The notes under the pieces were generated by a model. That model saw nothing but the letters and a program-made list of their open reading frames with translations, did not search any database and had not been told where the DNA came from. Positions 38,780-47,932 of a stretch of 64,000 nt of DNA are shown in pieces (the first letter of the stretch is position 1; each line of letters opens with the position of its first letter). This DNA comes from CAVTWS01 sp963738445. Lineage in GTDB: Bacteria; Actinomycetota; Acidimicrobiia; Acidimicrobiales; SHLQ01. Both the position numbers and the translations under genes were made by a program. The stretch covers positions 248,001-312,000 of the forward strand of contig CAVTWS010000012.1 in NCBI GenBank assembly GCA_963738445.1. Direction: 5' to 3'.

Positions 38780-39913
38780 TCAGGCGTCGTCGAGCTCGGC
38801 GAGGATCTCGGCCCGGTCGGCGTCGATCGGGCGGCCGGCCCAGCGCAGCACGCCCGGGGTCGCCGACAGCCGGGCGATGAGCCCCTGCATCGGGTGGCCA
38901 CCCACGTCGGCGATCATGCCGCGGGACGCGACGTGGGGATCGGCGGCCAGGTCCGCCATGGTCATCACCGGGCCGACGGCGGCCTGGGCCTCGGCGAACG
39001 CCGCCACCACGTCGTCGGCGGTTCGGGCTCCGATCCAGTCTCCGACGATCTGATCGAGCTCATCCCGGTGGGCGGTGCGCCCGGCGAACGTCGCGAACCG
39101 CTCGTCGTCGCCATGGCCGACGAGTTGCAGGAGGCGTCGAGCCACCGAGTCCGCGGTGGTCGACACGGCGACCCAACGACCGTCGCCGCAGCGGTACGTG
39201 TTGCGCGGCACCGAGTACGGGATTCCGGAGCCGAGCCGGGGCTGGAGGTACCCCGTCTGGAGGAAGGCGGTGATGAGCGGGCCCATGAGCTGGAAGAGGC
39301 TCTCGAACAGGCTGACGTCGACAACCTGTCCCTGACCGCTGCGGAGCGCCACCATGATGGCGAAAGCGGCGACGATGCCAGTGATCTCGTCGGTCAACGC
39401 GATGGGTGGGAGCAGGGGCGCTCCATCGGGATCGCCCGAGAGGGCGACGTAGCCGCTCATGGCCTCGGCGATGGTGGCGAATCCGGGGCGGTCACGGTAT
39501 GGACCGGTCTGCCCGAAACCCGACACCCGGCAGATCACGAGCTTCGGGTTGCGGTCGAGCAGGAGCTCGGGCGCCAGGCCGAGTCGCTCGAGGGTCCCCG
39601 GTCGGAAGTTCTCGATGAGCACGTCGGCGCGGTCGCACAGGCGGAGGAAGATCGCGTGCTCGTCGGCCGCTTTCAGGTCGAGGGCGATGGTGCGCTTGTT
39701 GCGACCCGCCAGCTTCCAGAAGAGGGTGACGTCGTCGGCCGGGTCGCGCCAGCCCATCGCCCGGGTGGTGTCGCCGCCGTCGGGGCGCTCGACCTTGACG
39801 ACGTCGGCGCCGTAGTCGGCGAGATAACGGGCGGCGGACGGTCCGGCGAGCACAGTCGACAGATCGACGACCCGGAGCCCGTCGAGCGGTGGTGGGGGAG
39901 GTGCGGCCGTCAC
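38780..39913 (-). CDS. CaiB/BaiF family CoA-transferase
   Basis: A 377-residue family III CoA-transferase that moves CoA between carboxylic acids. Typical motifs are DLSTVLAGPSAARYLADYGA, VVKVERPDGGD, NKRTIALDL, VLIENFRPGTLERLG and the catalytic Asp in GQGQVVDVSLFES. GTG 39913 starts TAAPPPPPLDGLRVVDL. Related but not close to the second CaiB-like gene at 57411..58556. Substrate unknown. A 50-nt palindrome sits downstream. Confidence 0.9.
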   Translation of the reverse strand: MTAAPPPPPLDGLRVVDLSTVLAGPSAARYLADYGADVVKVERPDGGDTTRAMGWRDPADDVTLFWKLAGRNKRTIALDLKAADEHAIFLRLCDRADVLIENFRPGTLERLGLAPELLLDRNPKLVICRVSGFGQTGPYRDRPGFATIAEAMSGYVALSGDPDGAPLLPPIALTDEITGIVAAFAIMVALRSGQGQVVDVSLFESLFQLMGPLITAFLQTGYLQPRLGSGIPYSVPRNTYRCGDGRWVAVSTTADSVARRLLQLVGHGDDERFATFAGRTAHRDELDQIVGDWIGARTADDVVAAFAEAQAAVGPVMTMADLAADPHVASRGMIADVGGHPMQGLIARLSATPGVLRWAGRPIDADRAEILAELDDA

Positions 39914-39941
39914 AGCCCCACCAGCATGCCGGACCGGCGGA

Positions 39942-41075
39942 TCAGGGGACGTACGCGGCGAGGTCGAGGACCAGATGCGTCGACGACTGGGAGAACACGC
40001 ACACGGTGCCGGTCGGGCTGAGCCGGGTGACGACGGCGTTGGCGATCGTGGAACCGGCACCGTAGTTCAGGTTCGAGGCAATGGGTGTCCCGCCCGTGCA
40101 GGGAAAGACGGTGGCGAAACCCGGAGCGCCGGTTTCGGTGACGGTGGCGTTGAGGAGGACCGCCCGGGCGGTCGCCGGTACGCCGGCTCGGCCGCCCACC
40201 TGGACCTCGGTGATCGCGGCGTCGCCGCGCCGGCCGACGCCGTTGCCGATGCCGTCGACCGTCGACAAGCCGGATCGGGTCTCGAGCAGCCGCGCCGGTG
40301 CCATCGGCACCAGCCCAGCCGTCCCGATCGCGTAGCCGTTCACGTCGACGACCAGATGAAGCGGCGCCTGGGTGAAGACGCACACCTTCCCGTCGGTGCC
40401 GATCTGGGTCACCACTGCGTTGGGGACGGTCGCGCCGACGATGTAGTTGAGGTTGGAGGCGGTCGGAACCCCGCTCCCGCAGGGGAACACGGTGAGGAAC
40501 CCGGCCGCCTGGGGCTCGGTGACCGTCACGTTGAGGGAGATCGTTGCGGCTCCCGCAGGCACACCGCCCCGGCCGGTGACCTGGACTTCGGTCACCGATC
40601 CGGCCAGGCGCACGCCGGCTCCGTTCTGCTGACCGTCGGTGGTGGACAGACCCACCCGGGACTCGTAGATGCGGGCGGGCGACGTGGCGGTGAACGACGA
40701 GCCGGCGGGCACGTACCCGTTCAGGTCCGCGACCACGTGCACCGCCGACTGGGTGAAGAAGCAGACCTGACCGCCCGCACCGACCCGGGTCACGACGAGG
40801 TTCGCCACGGTGGACCCGGTCACGTAGTTGAGGTTGGACGCGGTCGGCACGTCGCCGCCACACGGGAACACCGTCAGGAATCCGGGGCTCTGGGCCTCGG
40901 TCACGGTGAGGTTGAGGGCTACCGCGGTGGCGTCGGCCGGTACTCCGAGGCGGCCGGCGACGGTCAAAGTCGTGACCGAAGCGGCGGAACGCAGGCCGAT
41001 TCCGCTGAACTGCCCGTCGAGGGTGGCAAAACCAGGTCGGGTGTCGAGCAGTCGGCTCGGGCCGACGGCCACGAT
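39942..41075 (-). repeat. Three approx. 375-bp in-frame repeats in the protease gene
   Basis: Three units of about 125 codons each run from about 41075 to the stop. They share ARLLETR/RLLDTRP/ARIYESR openings, SLNVTVTEPQAAGFLTVFPC-like middles, SNLNY and V-D-L/V-N-G-Y endings. Two Cys per unit (in the FPC and VCxFTQ segments) are conserved and may form a disulfide. Divergence between copies is about that of old paralogues, not recent slippage. Confidence 0.75.
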
Positions 41076-43694
41076 GGCCGCCGGGTGCGTCGACGGCGCG
41101 CCGGGGACGATCACGGCGCCCGTGGTCGCCGCCGCGCCGGTGCCCACGGTGTTCTGCGCCGTCACCGAGAAGATGACGGACGCGCCGGGCGCGAGGCCGG
41201 TGACGGTCGTCGTCGTGACGCCGGCCGGCACGGAGACCGGGGTGCCGACGCTCCCCCCGGTCATCGGGGTGACGATGTAGCCGGTGAGCGCACTGCCGCC
41301 GTCGGAGAGCGGCGCGAGCCAGGAGACCGTGGCCGACCCATCGGTGAGGCCCGGGGCGGCCGCTGCGGTGCGAGGCACGCCGGGAGCCTGGGTGGTGCCG
41401 CACGTGTAGACGCTGACGTCATCGATGAACCAGCCCGGGTACACCAGGTCCGGGAAGTTGTCGGTGGCGAACCGGAACCGGACCCGGATCGTCTGCCCGG
41501 CGATCGTCGAGAGGGGGGCTCGGGTGGTCTGATAGCTGGCGCTGATCGAGCCGAAGGCGGCGCGCCCGGCGAGCTGGTTGACGAATCCACCGAAGCTGGC
41601 GCCGTCGATGACGTCGTTGTACCCGTTGACCATCGGGCCCGCGGTCGTGATGTCGGCCCACGAGGCGCCGTCGTTGGTCGAGTACTCGACGACGCCGCCG
41701 TCGTACAAGGTTCCACTGTCCCAATCGGTCATGAACGAGTGGTCGAAGCGGAGGAACGCGGTCGACCCGGCCGGTATCACCAGCGGGGTCAGGAGCGTGA
41801 GGGTGGAGATCCCGAGCGGTGACTCATCGTCGAGCACGTGCAGGGAGCGGCTACCGCTCTGGGACGAATCGGTGGTGTACACCCATGGGGCGCCGCCTCC
41901 GGTGACCGCGGATTGCCACGACCCGTTCGTGGTCTCCATGTCGTCGGAGAAGATGATCCCGTTCTGGATGCCCGATGGGCAGACCGGGGCCGAGAGGTGC
42001 GCGCCCGACACGGTGGGTCGGAGGTGCATCTCCGTCGCCGTCACGGCGTTGACGACCTGCTGGCAGTCCGAGGCTGTGATGCCGTCGGTGCCGACGAGGT
42101 TGGCGCAGGCCTGGGGCAGGATCACCCCCAGGTCCTGGTAGTCGGAGCCGGGGGTCAACAGCGTGGTCTGGGCCTCGTAGTAGATCAGGGCCGTCTTGAC
42201 GATCCCGAGCCCGACGACGGTCTGGCCGTTGAACGTCCCCCCGTCGGTGATGAGGAACGCCGCCTTGTTGTTGACGCCGCTGTTGATGTGGACGCCGCGA
42301 CTGTCGGTCAGGGCGCCGTGGAAGTTCGGGCTCCTCATCCGGTCCGGATCGCCGAACGAGGCGGGTGTCTCCATGTCGCGGATCTCGCCGATGGACAGGT
42401 CCTCGCCGACGAGCCATCGCTCACCCGCCAGGTCCGCGCCGTTCCACAGGTCGATCAGCTCGCCGAACACGTCGGAGAGCGATTCGTTGATGGCGCCCGA
42501 TTCGGAGAAGTACAACAGGTCGGACGTGAACTCGGTGACCCCGTGGGTGAGCTCGTGACCGACGACGTCGTCGGCGACCGCAAAGCCGGCGCCGTACACC
42601 ATCTGGTTGCCGTTCCAGAAGGCGTTGTCGTAGGGGCAGGCCTCCGAGGGTGACGGGTCGCAGTAGCGCACTGTCGACCGCAGCGTCATCCCGTTGTCAT
42701 CGACGCTGTCACGGCCGAGCACCTGCAGGTAGAAGTCGTAGACGTCGCCCGACAGGTCGTACGCGGCGTCGATGTCGGCGTTGCCGGTCGCCCCCTGGTT
42801 CTCGACCCGATCCGGTACCTGGAACGGCGCACCGCACTGGACGGGCTGCGAGTCGTCGTTCGCGTTGTCGCACACCTCGCGGTGGAGCGCATCGGCCCGC
42901 TGGGAGAACTGCAGGGCGACGGAACCGTCGTGGGCGTCGACGAGGACCAACCGGTCGACATCACCGATCGCCGTGCGGACCTCGACCCGCCACACCAGCC
43001 TCGTACCCGTCGCCGGGGCCCCGATCAACGTCGGGTCATAGATCCACTGCTCGGGCGTGCTCGCCGTCAGGTCGACCGGGGCCGCCCCGTCGACGCGGGC
43101 CGTGACGGCAAGCGCAGTCGCCACGGCGGCACCGGGATCGACGGTGGCGGTCATGTCGAGATCGTCGAGGCCAGAGGCGGTTTCGCCGGAAGCGGAGACG
43201 ACGGCGCCGGCATCATCGATCTGCACGGCGATGTGGCCGGCCAGTACCGGGGTGCCGCGGACGCTCTGCTGGTACCGGACCGCTGCTGTGCCCGATCCTT
43301 CGGTCACCGACACGACCTCCAGGTCCGAGGCCGGGGCATCGGCGCCGAAGACGGGTGCGTAGGCACCGACGAAGGCCTGGGCGGTGCCGGCGAGGTCGTT
43401 GCGGCCCTCCATGAGCGGGTGAGCGCTCGACGCGCCGACAAACGTCGCGGCGCCGGTGTCGGGATCGATGGCGAACCGGGCCCGGCCGTCCGAGTCGGCG
43501 ACCAGCTGGGCCCGCAACTCGACGGTGTCGGCTGCTCGGTCGGCTCCTGGGTCCGCGTGTGTGCCCTCTCCCGGCGGGTCCTGGGTCGGTGCGCCCTCGG
43601 CGGGCGTCGCCGAACCGAGGGCGGTGGCACCCATCAGCCCGGCGGCCACCGCGACTCGGAGGAGTGTGCGCCAGTCACGCTTTGCCCGACCCAT
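39942..43694 (-). CDS. Secreted M4 (thermolysin-like) metalloprotease with three C-terminal surface repeats
   Basis: A 1,250-residue exported protein. After a signal peptide (about 1-35) come FTP and PepSY-like propeptide domains, then the M4 catalytic domain with zinc motif HELTHGVTE near residue 377 and the third ligand in NESLSDVFGEL. Residues about 700-800 form a jelly-roll with DWDSGTLYDGGVVEYS, a fibronectin-III-like domain with SVTAQNTVGTG follows near 840, and residues about 870-1250 hold three repeats of about 125 residues containing RLLDTRPG, GVPADATAVALNLTVT and NLNY. ATG 43694 starts MGRAKRDWRT. The repeats probably attach the protease to the cell surface. It is divergent from the acyl-CoA dehydrogenase. 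Confidence 0.92.
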   Translation of the reverse strand: MGRAKRDWRTLLRVAVAAGLMGATALGSATPAEGAPTQDPPGEGTHADPGADRAADTVELRAQLVADSDGRARFAIDPDTGAATFVGASSAHPLMEGRNDLAGTAQAFVGAYAPVFGADAPASDLEVVSVTEGSGTAAVRYQQSVRGTPVLAGHIAVQIDDAGAVVSASGETASGLDDLDMTATVDPGAAVATALAVTARVDGAAPVDLTASTPEQWIYDPTLIGAPATGTRLVWRVEVRTAIGDVDRLVLVDAHDGSVALQFSQRADALHREVCDNANDDSQPVQCGAPFQVPDRVENQGATGNADIDAAYDLSGDVYDFYLQVLGRDSVDDNGMTLRSTVRYCDPSPSEACPYDNAFWNGNQMVYGAGFAVADDVVGHELTHGVTEFTSDLLYFSESGAINESLSDVFGELIDLWNGADLAGERWLVGEDLSIGEIRDMETPASFGDPDRMRSPNFHGALTDSRGVHINSGVNNKAAFLITDGGTFNGQTVVGLGIVKTALIYYEAQTTLLTPGSDYQDLGVILPQACANLVGTDGITASDCQQVVNAVTATEMHLRPTVSGAHLSAPVCPSGIQNGIIFSDDMETTNGSWQSAVTGGGAPWVYTTDSSQSGSRSLHVLDDESPLGISTLTLLTPLVIPAGSTAFLRFDHSFMTDWDSGTLYDGGVVEYSTNDGASWADITTAGPMVNGYNDVIDGASFGGFVNQLAGRAAFGSISASYQTTRAPLSTIAGQTIRVRFRFATDNFPDLVYPGWFIDDVSVYTCGTTQAPGVPRTAAAAPGLTDGSATVSWLAPLSDGGSALTGYIVTPMTGGSVGTPVSVPAGVTTTTVTGLAPGASVIFSVTAQNTVGTGAAATTGAVIVPGAPSTHPAAIVAVGPSRLLDTRPGFATLDGQFSGIGLRSAASVTTLTVAGRLGVPADATAVALNLTVTEAQSPGFLTVFPCGGDVPTASNLNYVTGSTVANLVVTRVGAGGQVCFFTQSAVHVVADLNGYVPAGSSFTATSPARIYESRVGLSTTDGQQNGAGVRLAGSVTEVQVTGRGGVPAGAATISLNVTVTEPQAAGFLTVFPCGSGVPTASNLNYIVGATVPNAVVTQIGTDGKVCVFTQAPLHLVVDVNGYAIGTAGLVPMAPARLLETRSGLSTVDGIGNGVGRRGDAAITEVQVGGRAGVPATARAVLLNATVTETGAPGFATVFPCTGGTPIASNLNYGAGSTIANAVVTRLSPTGTVCVFSQSSTHLVLDLAAYVP

Positions 43695-43824
43695 GAACCT
43701 TGCTATCGGCTGATCGGGGCCGGGAACAAGCACGACGCGTTGCGGAACGTGCCGTCGGCCTACGCTGCGGTGACCGACGGGGGTCGGTTGGGCGACGGTT
43801 GCCCTTGGTGCGTAGCGTCCAACC

Positions 43825-45063
43825 ATGGCTGACGACACCCTGCCCACCTCCCGCGACACGCCCGAGCAAGCGGAGTTCCGTGCCGAGGTGCGGGAGTTTC
43901 TCGCCGCCCACGCGCAACCCCGTCGTGAATCGAGCCCGTGGGCGCTGGCGCTGCATGTGGGCGAAGGCGAGGCGCAGCGGGCCTTCGAGGTCGGACGGGC
44001 GTGGCAGCGCACCCGGTTCGAGCACCGCATGGCCGGACTCACCTATCCGGCCGATCTGGGCGGGCGCGGGGGTGAGGCCTGGCACGAGACGATCTACCGG
44101 GAGGAGTCGGCCGCGTACGAGTCGTCGTCCGGTTTCATCGCCTCCACCATCGACATGCTCGGGCCGACCCTCCTCCGCCACGCCTCACCCGAGTTGCGGG
44201 AACGCCACGTCCCCAAGCTCCTGTCGGGCGAACACGCCTTCTGCCAGCTGTTCAGCGAGCCGGGAGCCGGTTCAGACCTCGCCGGGCTGGCCTGTCGAGC
44301 GCTCCGGGACGGCGACGAGTTCGTCGTCACCGGTCAGAAGGTGTGGAACTCCGCCGCCCAGTTCTGCAACTGGGGCATGTTGCTGATGCGGACCGACCCT
44401 GACGTCCCGAAGCACCGCGGGATCACGTTCATCCTCGTCGACATGACCTCCCCGGGGGTCGAGGTCCGCCCGCTCGTGCAGCCCACCGGCGCCTCGCACT
44501 TCAACGAGGTCTTCCTGACCGACGTACGGATACCGGTCTCGAACGTGGTCGGCGAGGTCGACGCCGGCTGGGCACCGGCCCGCACGGTGATGTCGAACGA
44601 GTCGGCGTTCATCGGCGCCGGCAACAGCGCCGGGTCCACCTACACCCGCCTGCTCCTGCTCGCGCAGCAACGGGGTCTGGCGGCCGATCCCGTCATCCGG
44701 CAGGGCCTGGCCACCGTGCACACCCGCGAGCGGGCGCTGGCCTTCATGAGCGCCCGGATCATGGCGGCCGTGCGCCGCCGTGAGGCCCCACCCGTCGATC
44801 CCTCGATCCTCAAGCTGTTCGCCACGGCGACCCGGGTGCTGACCGGGAACCTGGCGATGCAGATCTGCGGCGCCCTCGGAATGGCCGGCGACGACGAACG
44901 AACCCGCTGGGCGCAGCACGAGGCCATGGGTCGGTACTCGATCTCGATCGGCGGTGGGACCAGCGAGGTGCTGCGCAACAACCTGGCCGAACGGGCCCTG
45001 GGGCTGCCGAAGGATGCCGGGTACGCCAAGGAGACGGCGTGGAAGGACATCCCCCGCAACTGA
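43825..45063 (+). CDS. Acyl-CoA dehydrogenase
   Basis: A 412-residue FAD enzyme of beta-oxidation. FAD/substrate motifs include FSEPGAGSDLAGLACRA, VTGQKVWNSAAQFCNWG and the C-terminal ISIGGGTSEVLRNNLAERAL. It introduces the alpha-beta double bond into an acyl-CoA. The position of the catalytic Glu cannot be fixed by eye. Start ATG 43825 fits the family length. It is followed convergently by an enoyl-CoA hydratase, the next enzyme in the pathway. It belongs to the actinobacterial FadE branch used for unusual or sterol-derived chains (inference). Confidence 0.92.
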   Translation: MADDTLPTSRDTPEQAEFRAEVREFLAAHAQPRRESSPWALALHVGEGEAQRAFEVGRAWQRTRFEHRMAGLTYPADLGGRGGEAWHETIYREESAAYESSSGFIASTIDMLGPTLLRHASPELRERHVPKLLSGEHAFCQLFSEPGAGSDLAGLACRALRDGDEFVVTGQKVWNSAAQFCNWGMLLMRTDPDVPKHRGITFILVDMTSPGVEVRPLVQPTGASHFNEVFLTDVRIPVSNVVGEVDAGWAPARTVMSNESAFIGAGNSAGSTYTRLLLLAQQRGLAADPVIRQGLATVHTRERALAFMSARIMAAVRRREAPPVDPSILKLFATATRVLTGNLAMQICGALGMAGDDERTRWAQHEAMGRYSISIGGGTSEVLRNNLAERALGLPKDAGYAKETAWKDIPRN

Positions 45064-45120
45064 GGTCACGACCCGACCGGCCGGCGGTGCGGCTGGAGTC
45101 AGGAAAGCGGGAAGCGAAGC

Positions 45121-45882
45121 TCAGAGACCGGTGAAGGTCGGCGGACGCTTCTCGGCGAAGGCCCGAGCGCCCTCCTTGGCGTCGTCGCTGGCGATGACCG
45201 GGGCGGCGATGGCCCGGAGGGCGGCCATGTCGAGGCCGGCGCTCATCGGGCGGACCTCGTGGATGATCCGTTTGGCGGCGCCCACGGCCAGCGGCGCGTT
45301 GGCGGCGATGCGGGCCGCGATCGCCCGAGCGACGTCGAGGATCTCGCCCGCAGGGGCGATCCGATTGACGATGCCCAGCTCGTGCGCCCGAGCGGCGTCG
45401 ATCGGCTCGCCGGTCAGCGCCATCTCGGCCGCGATCGCCGGAGGAAGCCGAAGGGCGGCGCGGCTCGACACCCCGGCGCCGACGAGGCCCCGTTGCACCT
45501 CGGGTATGGCGAAGACGGCGTGCGGAGCGGCCACGACGATGTCGCAGGCCAGCACGATCCCGAGGCCGCCGCCGACCGCCGCCCCGTTGACCGCGGCGAT
45601 GACCGGTTTCGGGAAGAACGACTCCGTCAGCACCTCGAGACCCGGACCGGTCGCGGCGGGCCCGTCGTGGCCCTGGGCGAAGGCCTTGAGGTCCATGCCG
45701 GCGCAGAACGCCTGGTCACCGCTGCCGGTGATGATGACGACCCGGATCGACGGATCGTCAGCGGCGGCGGAGAAGGCCCGGCCGATCCCGGAGAACGTCT
45801 CCGGGTCGAGCGCGTTTCGCCGTTCGGGGCGGTCGATGACGACGAGGCGCACCCCGTCGTGGTCGTTGACGATCACCGGCAT
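45121..45882 (-). CDS. Enoyl-CoA hydratase/isomerase family protein
   Basis: A 253-residue crotonase-fold protein. FCAGMDLKAF and the oxyanion-hole segment AAVNGAAVGGGLGIVLACDI are clear, and AEMALTGEPIDAARAHELGIVN is the usual following stretch. ATG 45882 starts MPVIVNDHDGVRL; the frame is open far upstream, but that part lacks similarity. It adds water to or isomerises enoyl-CoA. It is convergent with the acyl-CoA dehydrogenase, with 57 bases between stops. Confidence 0.9.
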   Translation of the reverse strand: MPVIVNDHDGVRLVVIDRPERRNALDPETFSGIGRAFSAAADDPSIRVVIITGSGDQAFCAGMDLKAFAQGHDGPAATGPGLEVLTESFFPKPVIAAVNGAAVGGGLGIVLACDIVVAAPHAVFAIPEVQRGLVGAGVSSRAALRLPPAIAAEMALTGEPIDAARAHELGIVNRIAPAGEILDVARAIAARIAANAPLAVGAAKRIIHEVRPMSAGLDMAALRAIAAPVIASDDAKEGARAFAEKRPPTFTGL

Positions 45883-45910
45883 GGGGGCATCCTGCCAGAC
45901 GCTCGAGGCA

Positions 45911-45985
45911 TCACATGAAGTTCCGGGTGTGCAGGGCCGCCAGCTGCGCCGCGTCGCCGGGCTCGACCAGGGGCGCCCGGCGCGG
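45911..45985 (-). pseudogene. Possible C-terminal remnant of a lost gene
   Basis: Between the hydratase and the EamA gene the minus strand reads PRRAPLVEPGDAAQLAALHT then RNFM and a stop at 45911. From LVEPG on, all 19 codons end in G or C, as in real genes here. The frame closes upstream at a TGA (45988..45986) and no start lies between, so it may be the tail of a truncated gene. The peptide is too short to name. Confidence 0.3.
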
Positions 45986-46042
45986 TCACAGTGACCGAGT
46001 GACGATCGCACGGGGTTCGGCGACGAGGCGGGAAGGAACACC

Positions 46043-46906
46043 ATGAGCAGCTCGGGTTGGGAGGCTCCGCTCGGACTGGCCGCCGCCGCGTCGTACGGAG
46101 CGTCGGACTTCCTGGGCGGCTCGGCCACCCGGCGGTCGCCGGTGATCTCGGTGCTGGTCGTCGCCCAGGCCACCGGTTTGTTGCTCGGGCTGGTCGCGGT
46201 CGGCATCGATTCCGGATCGTCGCTGACCGCTCAGGCGGTCTGGCGGGGAGGCGCTTCGGGGGTCGTCGGGGCCGTCGGTCTGGCCCTGCTGTACGCCGGT
46301 CTGGCCCGGGGTCCGATGGGCCTGGTGGCTCCCGTCGCCGCGGTGGCGAGCGCGGTCATGCCGCTCGGTTGGGGCTTGGCCACGGGGGAGCGACCGGCGG
46401 TCCGCGCGCTGATCGGTGTGCTGCTGGCGGCGGGCTCAGTGGCGGTGATCGCCCGGTCGGGCGCCGGGGAGGGTCCTCGCGGCGAGGCGTCGACGGGGGC
46501 GCTCGGGGTCGTGATGGCTGGTATCGGCGGCATCGGTTTCGGCGGTATCGGCGTGCTGCTGGCCGGTCTCGACGCCGATGTGGGTCTCTGGCCCCTCGTG
46601 TCGTGGCGCGTCGTGTCGGTGACGCTCCTGGTGGGGGCGGCGCTGGCGACGGGAACCCGGGGCCCGTTGGGCCGCTCCTCGATCGGGCTCGCGGCGGTGG
46701 CGGGGGCGCTGGACGTCGGTGGCAACGCCATGTACGTGATCGCCGCCCGTACGGGCCTGGTGTCGCTCATCGGTTCGCTGGGCGCGCTCGCCCCGTTGGC
46801 CACCGTCGTTCTCGCCCGCGTGCTGCTCGGCGAACGCCTCCACCGGGTCCAGGTGGGCGCGCTCGTCGTCGCGATGGTCGGCGTGACCCTCATCGCGACC
46901 AACTGA
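46043..46906 (+). CDS. EamA-family (DMT superfamily) membrane transporter
   Basis: A 287-residue integral membrane protein with about ten transmembrane helices in two EamA halves (about 1-135 and 150-287). Typical segments are AASYGASDFLGGSA, the second helix VVAQATGLLLGLVAVG and the final SLIGSLGALAPLATVVLARVL with LGERLHRVQ. DMT proteins export metabolites or amino acids; direction and substrate are unknown. ATG 46043 has GGAAGGAA in the preceding 15 bases. A hairpin terminator begins one base after the stop. Confidence 0.9.
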   Translation: MSSSGWEAPLGLAAAASYGASDFLGGSATRRSPVISVLVVAQATGLLLGLVAVGIDSGSSLTAQAVWRGGASGVVGAVGLALLYAGLARGPMGLVAPVAAVASAVMPLGWGLATGERPAVRALIGVLLAAGSVAVIARSGAGEGPRGEASTGALGVVMAGIGGIGFGGIGVLLAGLDADVGLWPLVSWRVVSVTLLVGAALATGTRGPLGRSSIGLAAVAGALDVGGNAMYVIAARTGLVSLIGSLGALAPLATVVLARVLLGERLHRVQVGALVVAMVGVTLIATN

Positions 46907-46907
46907 C

Positions 46908-46923
46908 GGAGCGCTCGCGCTCC
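46908..46923 (+). terminator. Hairpin terminator after the EamA gene
   Basis: GGAGCG and CGCTCC pair around CTCG, starting one base after the stop. The sequence ACTGACGGAGC spanning the stop recurs 34 bases later, suggesting a small local duplication. No U-tract. Confidence 0.5.
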
Positions 46924-47018
46924 GGCACCGGCAAGTACTGACGGAGCATCAGCGGGTATGTGCGTCGCATGCGGCGGGGCGCGATGATGCACGAACCGCA
47001 CAGAGGAGAGAGCGCCAC

Positions 47019-47922
47019 ATGAGCGACGGCACGAACGGCAACTGGGGACGGTGGGGCGACGACGACGAACGCGGCGCCCTCAACCTGCTGACCCCGGAGG
47101 TGGTCGCGGCAGCGGCGCAGAGCATTCGGACCGGCCGGGTGTACAGCCTCGGCATCCCCATCCAGCGTGAGGGTGTGCCGTTGATGGACTACCGGGGGAC
47201 GCCGATGCGCCTCACCCTGCAGGACGGCACCGACGACGGCATGTACTCCCACTTCGGCGCCGGACCGGGCGTCGGCGCCCACGAGGACGTCCTGGTGATG
47301 GCGTCGCACACGACCTCCCACATGGACGCGCTCGTGCACGTCTACGCCGACCACCAGCACTACAACGGCGTCAGGTACGACACCATGCATGCGCTGTCCG
47401 GGGCCCAGCGTCTCGGAATCGAGAAGGTGGGCGGGTTCGCCAGCCGCGCCGTGATCCTCGACATGGTCGCCTACTTCGGTGGGGAAGCTCGAGGCGGGTC
47501 GCAACATCAACGCCGGCGACCTCCAGGGCGCCGCGGACCAGGCCGGTGTCGCCGTACGGGCCGGCGATACCGTCCTCGTCCGCACCGGGTACCTCGACGC
47601 CTGGTTCGCCGCCCACGCCGCGGGCACCGAGCCGCCGATGCTGCAGGCCGGGATCGGGCTCGACGCCGCCGAGTGGCTCGTCGCCCACGACATCGTGGCC
47701 GTGGGATCGGACAACGCCGCGGTCGAGTGCATTCCCTTCGACGGCAACGACTTCCTCGCCGTCCACAAGCTGCTCCTCGTCAAGTCGGGCATCTACATGC
47801 TCGAGTTCCTCGATCTGGGGCAGCCGGCCGCCGACGGTGTGGCCGAAGGGTTCCTCTCGGTCGGCCCGCTGAAGGTCACCGGCGCCACCGGCAGCCCGAT
47901 CAACCCGATCCTGGTGGCCTGA
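47019..47922 (+). CDS. Cyclase-family (kynurenine formamidase-like) hydrolase, one frameshift near 47482
   Basis: About 300 residues after correction. ATG 47019 follows AGAGGAGAG. The metal motif of the cyclase family is HTTSHMDALVHVY; other parts are GNWGRWGDDDERGALNLLTP and, after the shift, AGDTVLVRTGYLDAWF and VGSDNAAVECIPF. One of the four G at 47481..47484 must be removed to join FGG to KLEAGRNINAGD. PF04199 members hydrolyse amide or ester bonds with a metal centre, as in N-formylkynurenine hydrolysis; closely similar actinobacterial proteins are uncharacterised. The next gene starts 11 bases later, suggesting an operon. Confidence 0.85.
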
Positions 47923-47932
47923 CCGGTCGCCG

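Noticed and set aside
40081..41280. Plus-strand ORFs opposite the protease repeats
   Set aside because: They repeat with the same period as the minus-strand repeats and are mirror images of that coding pattern.
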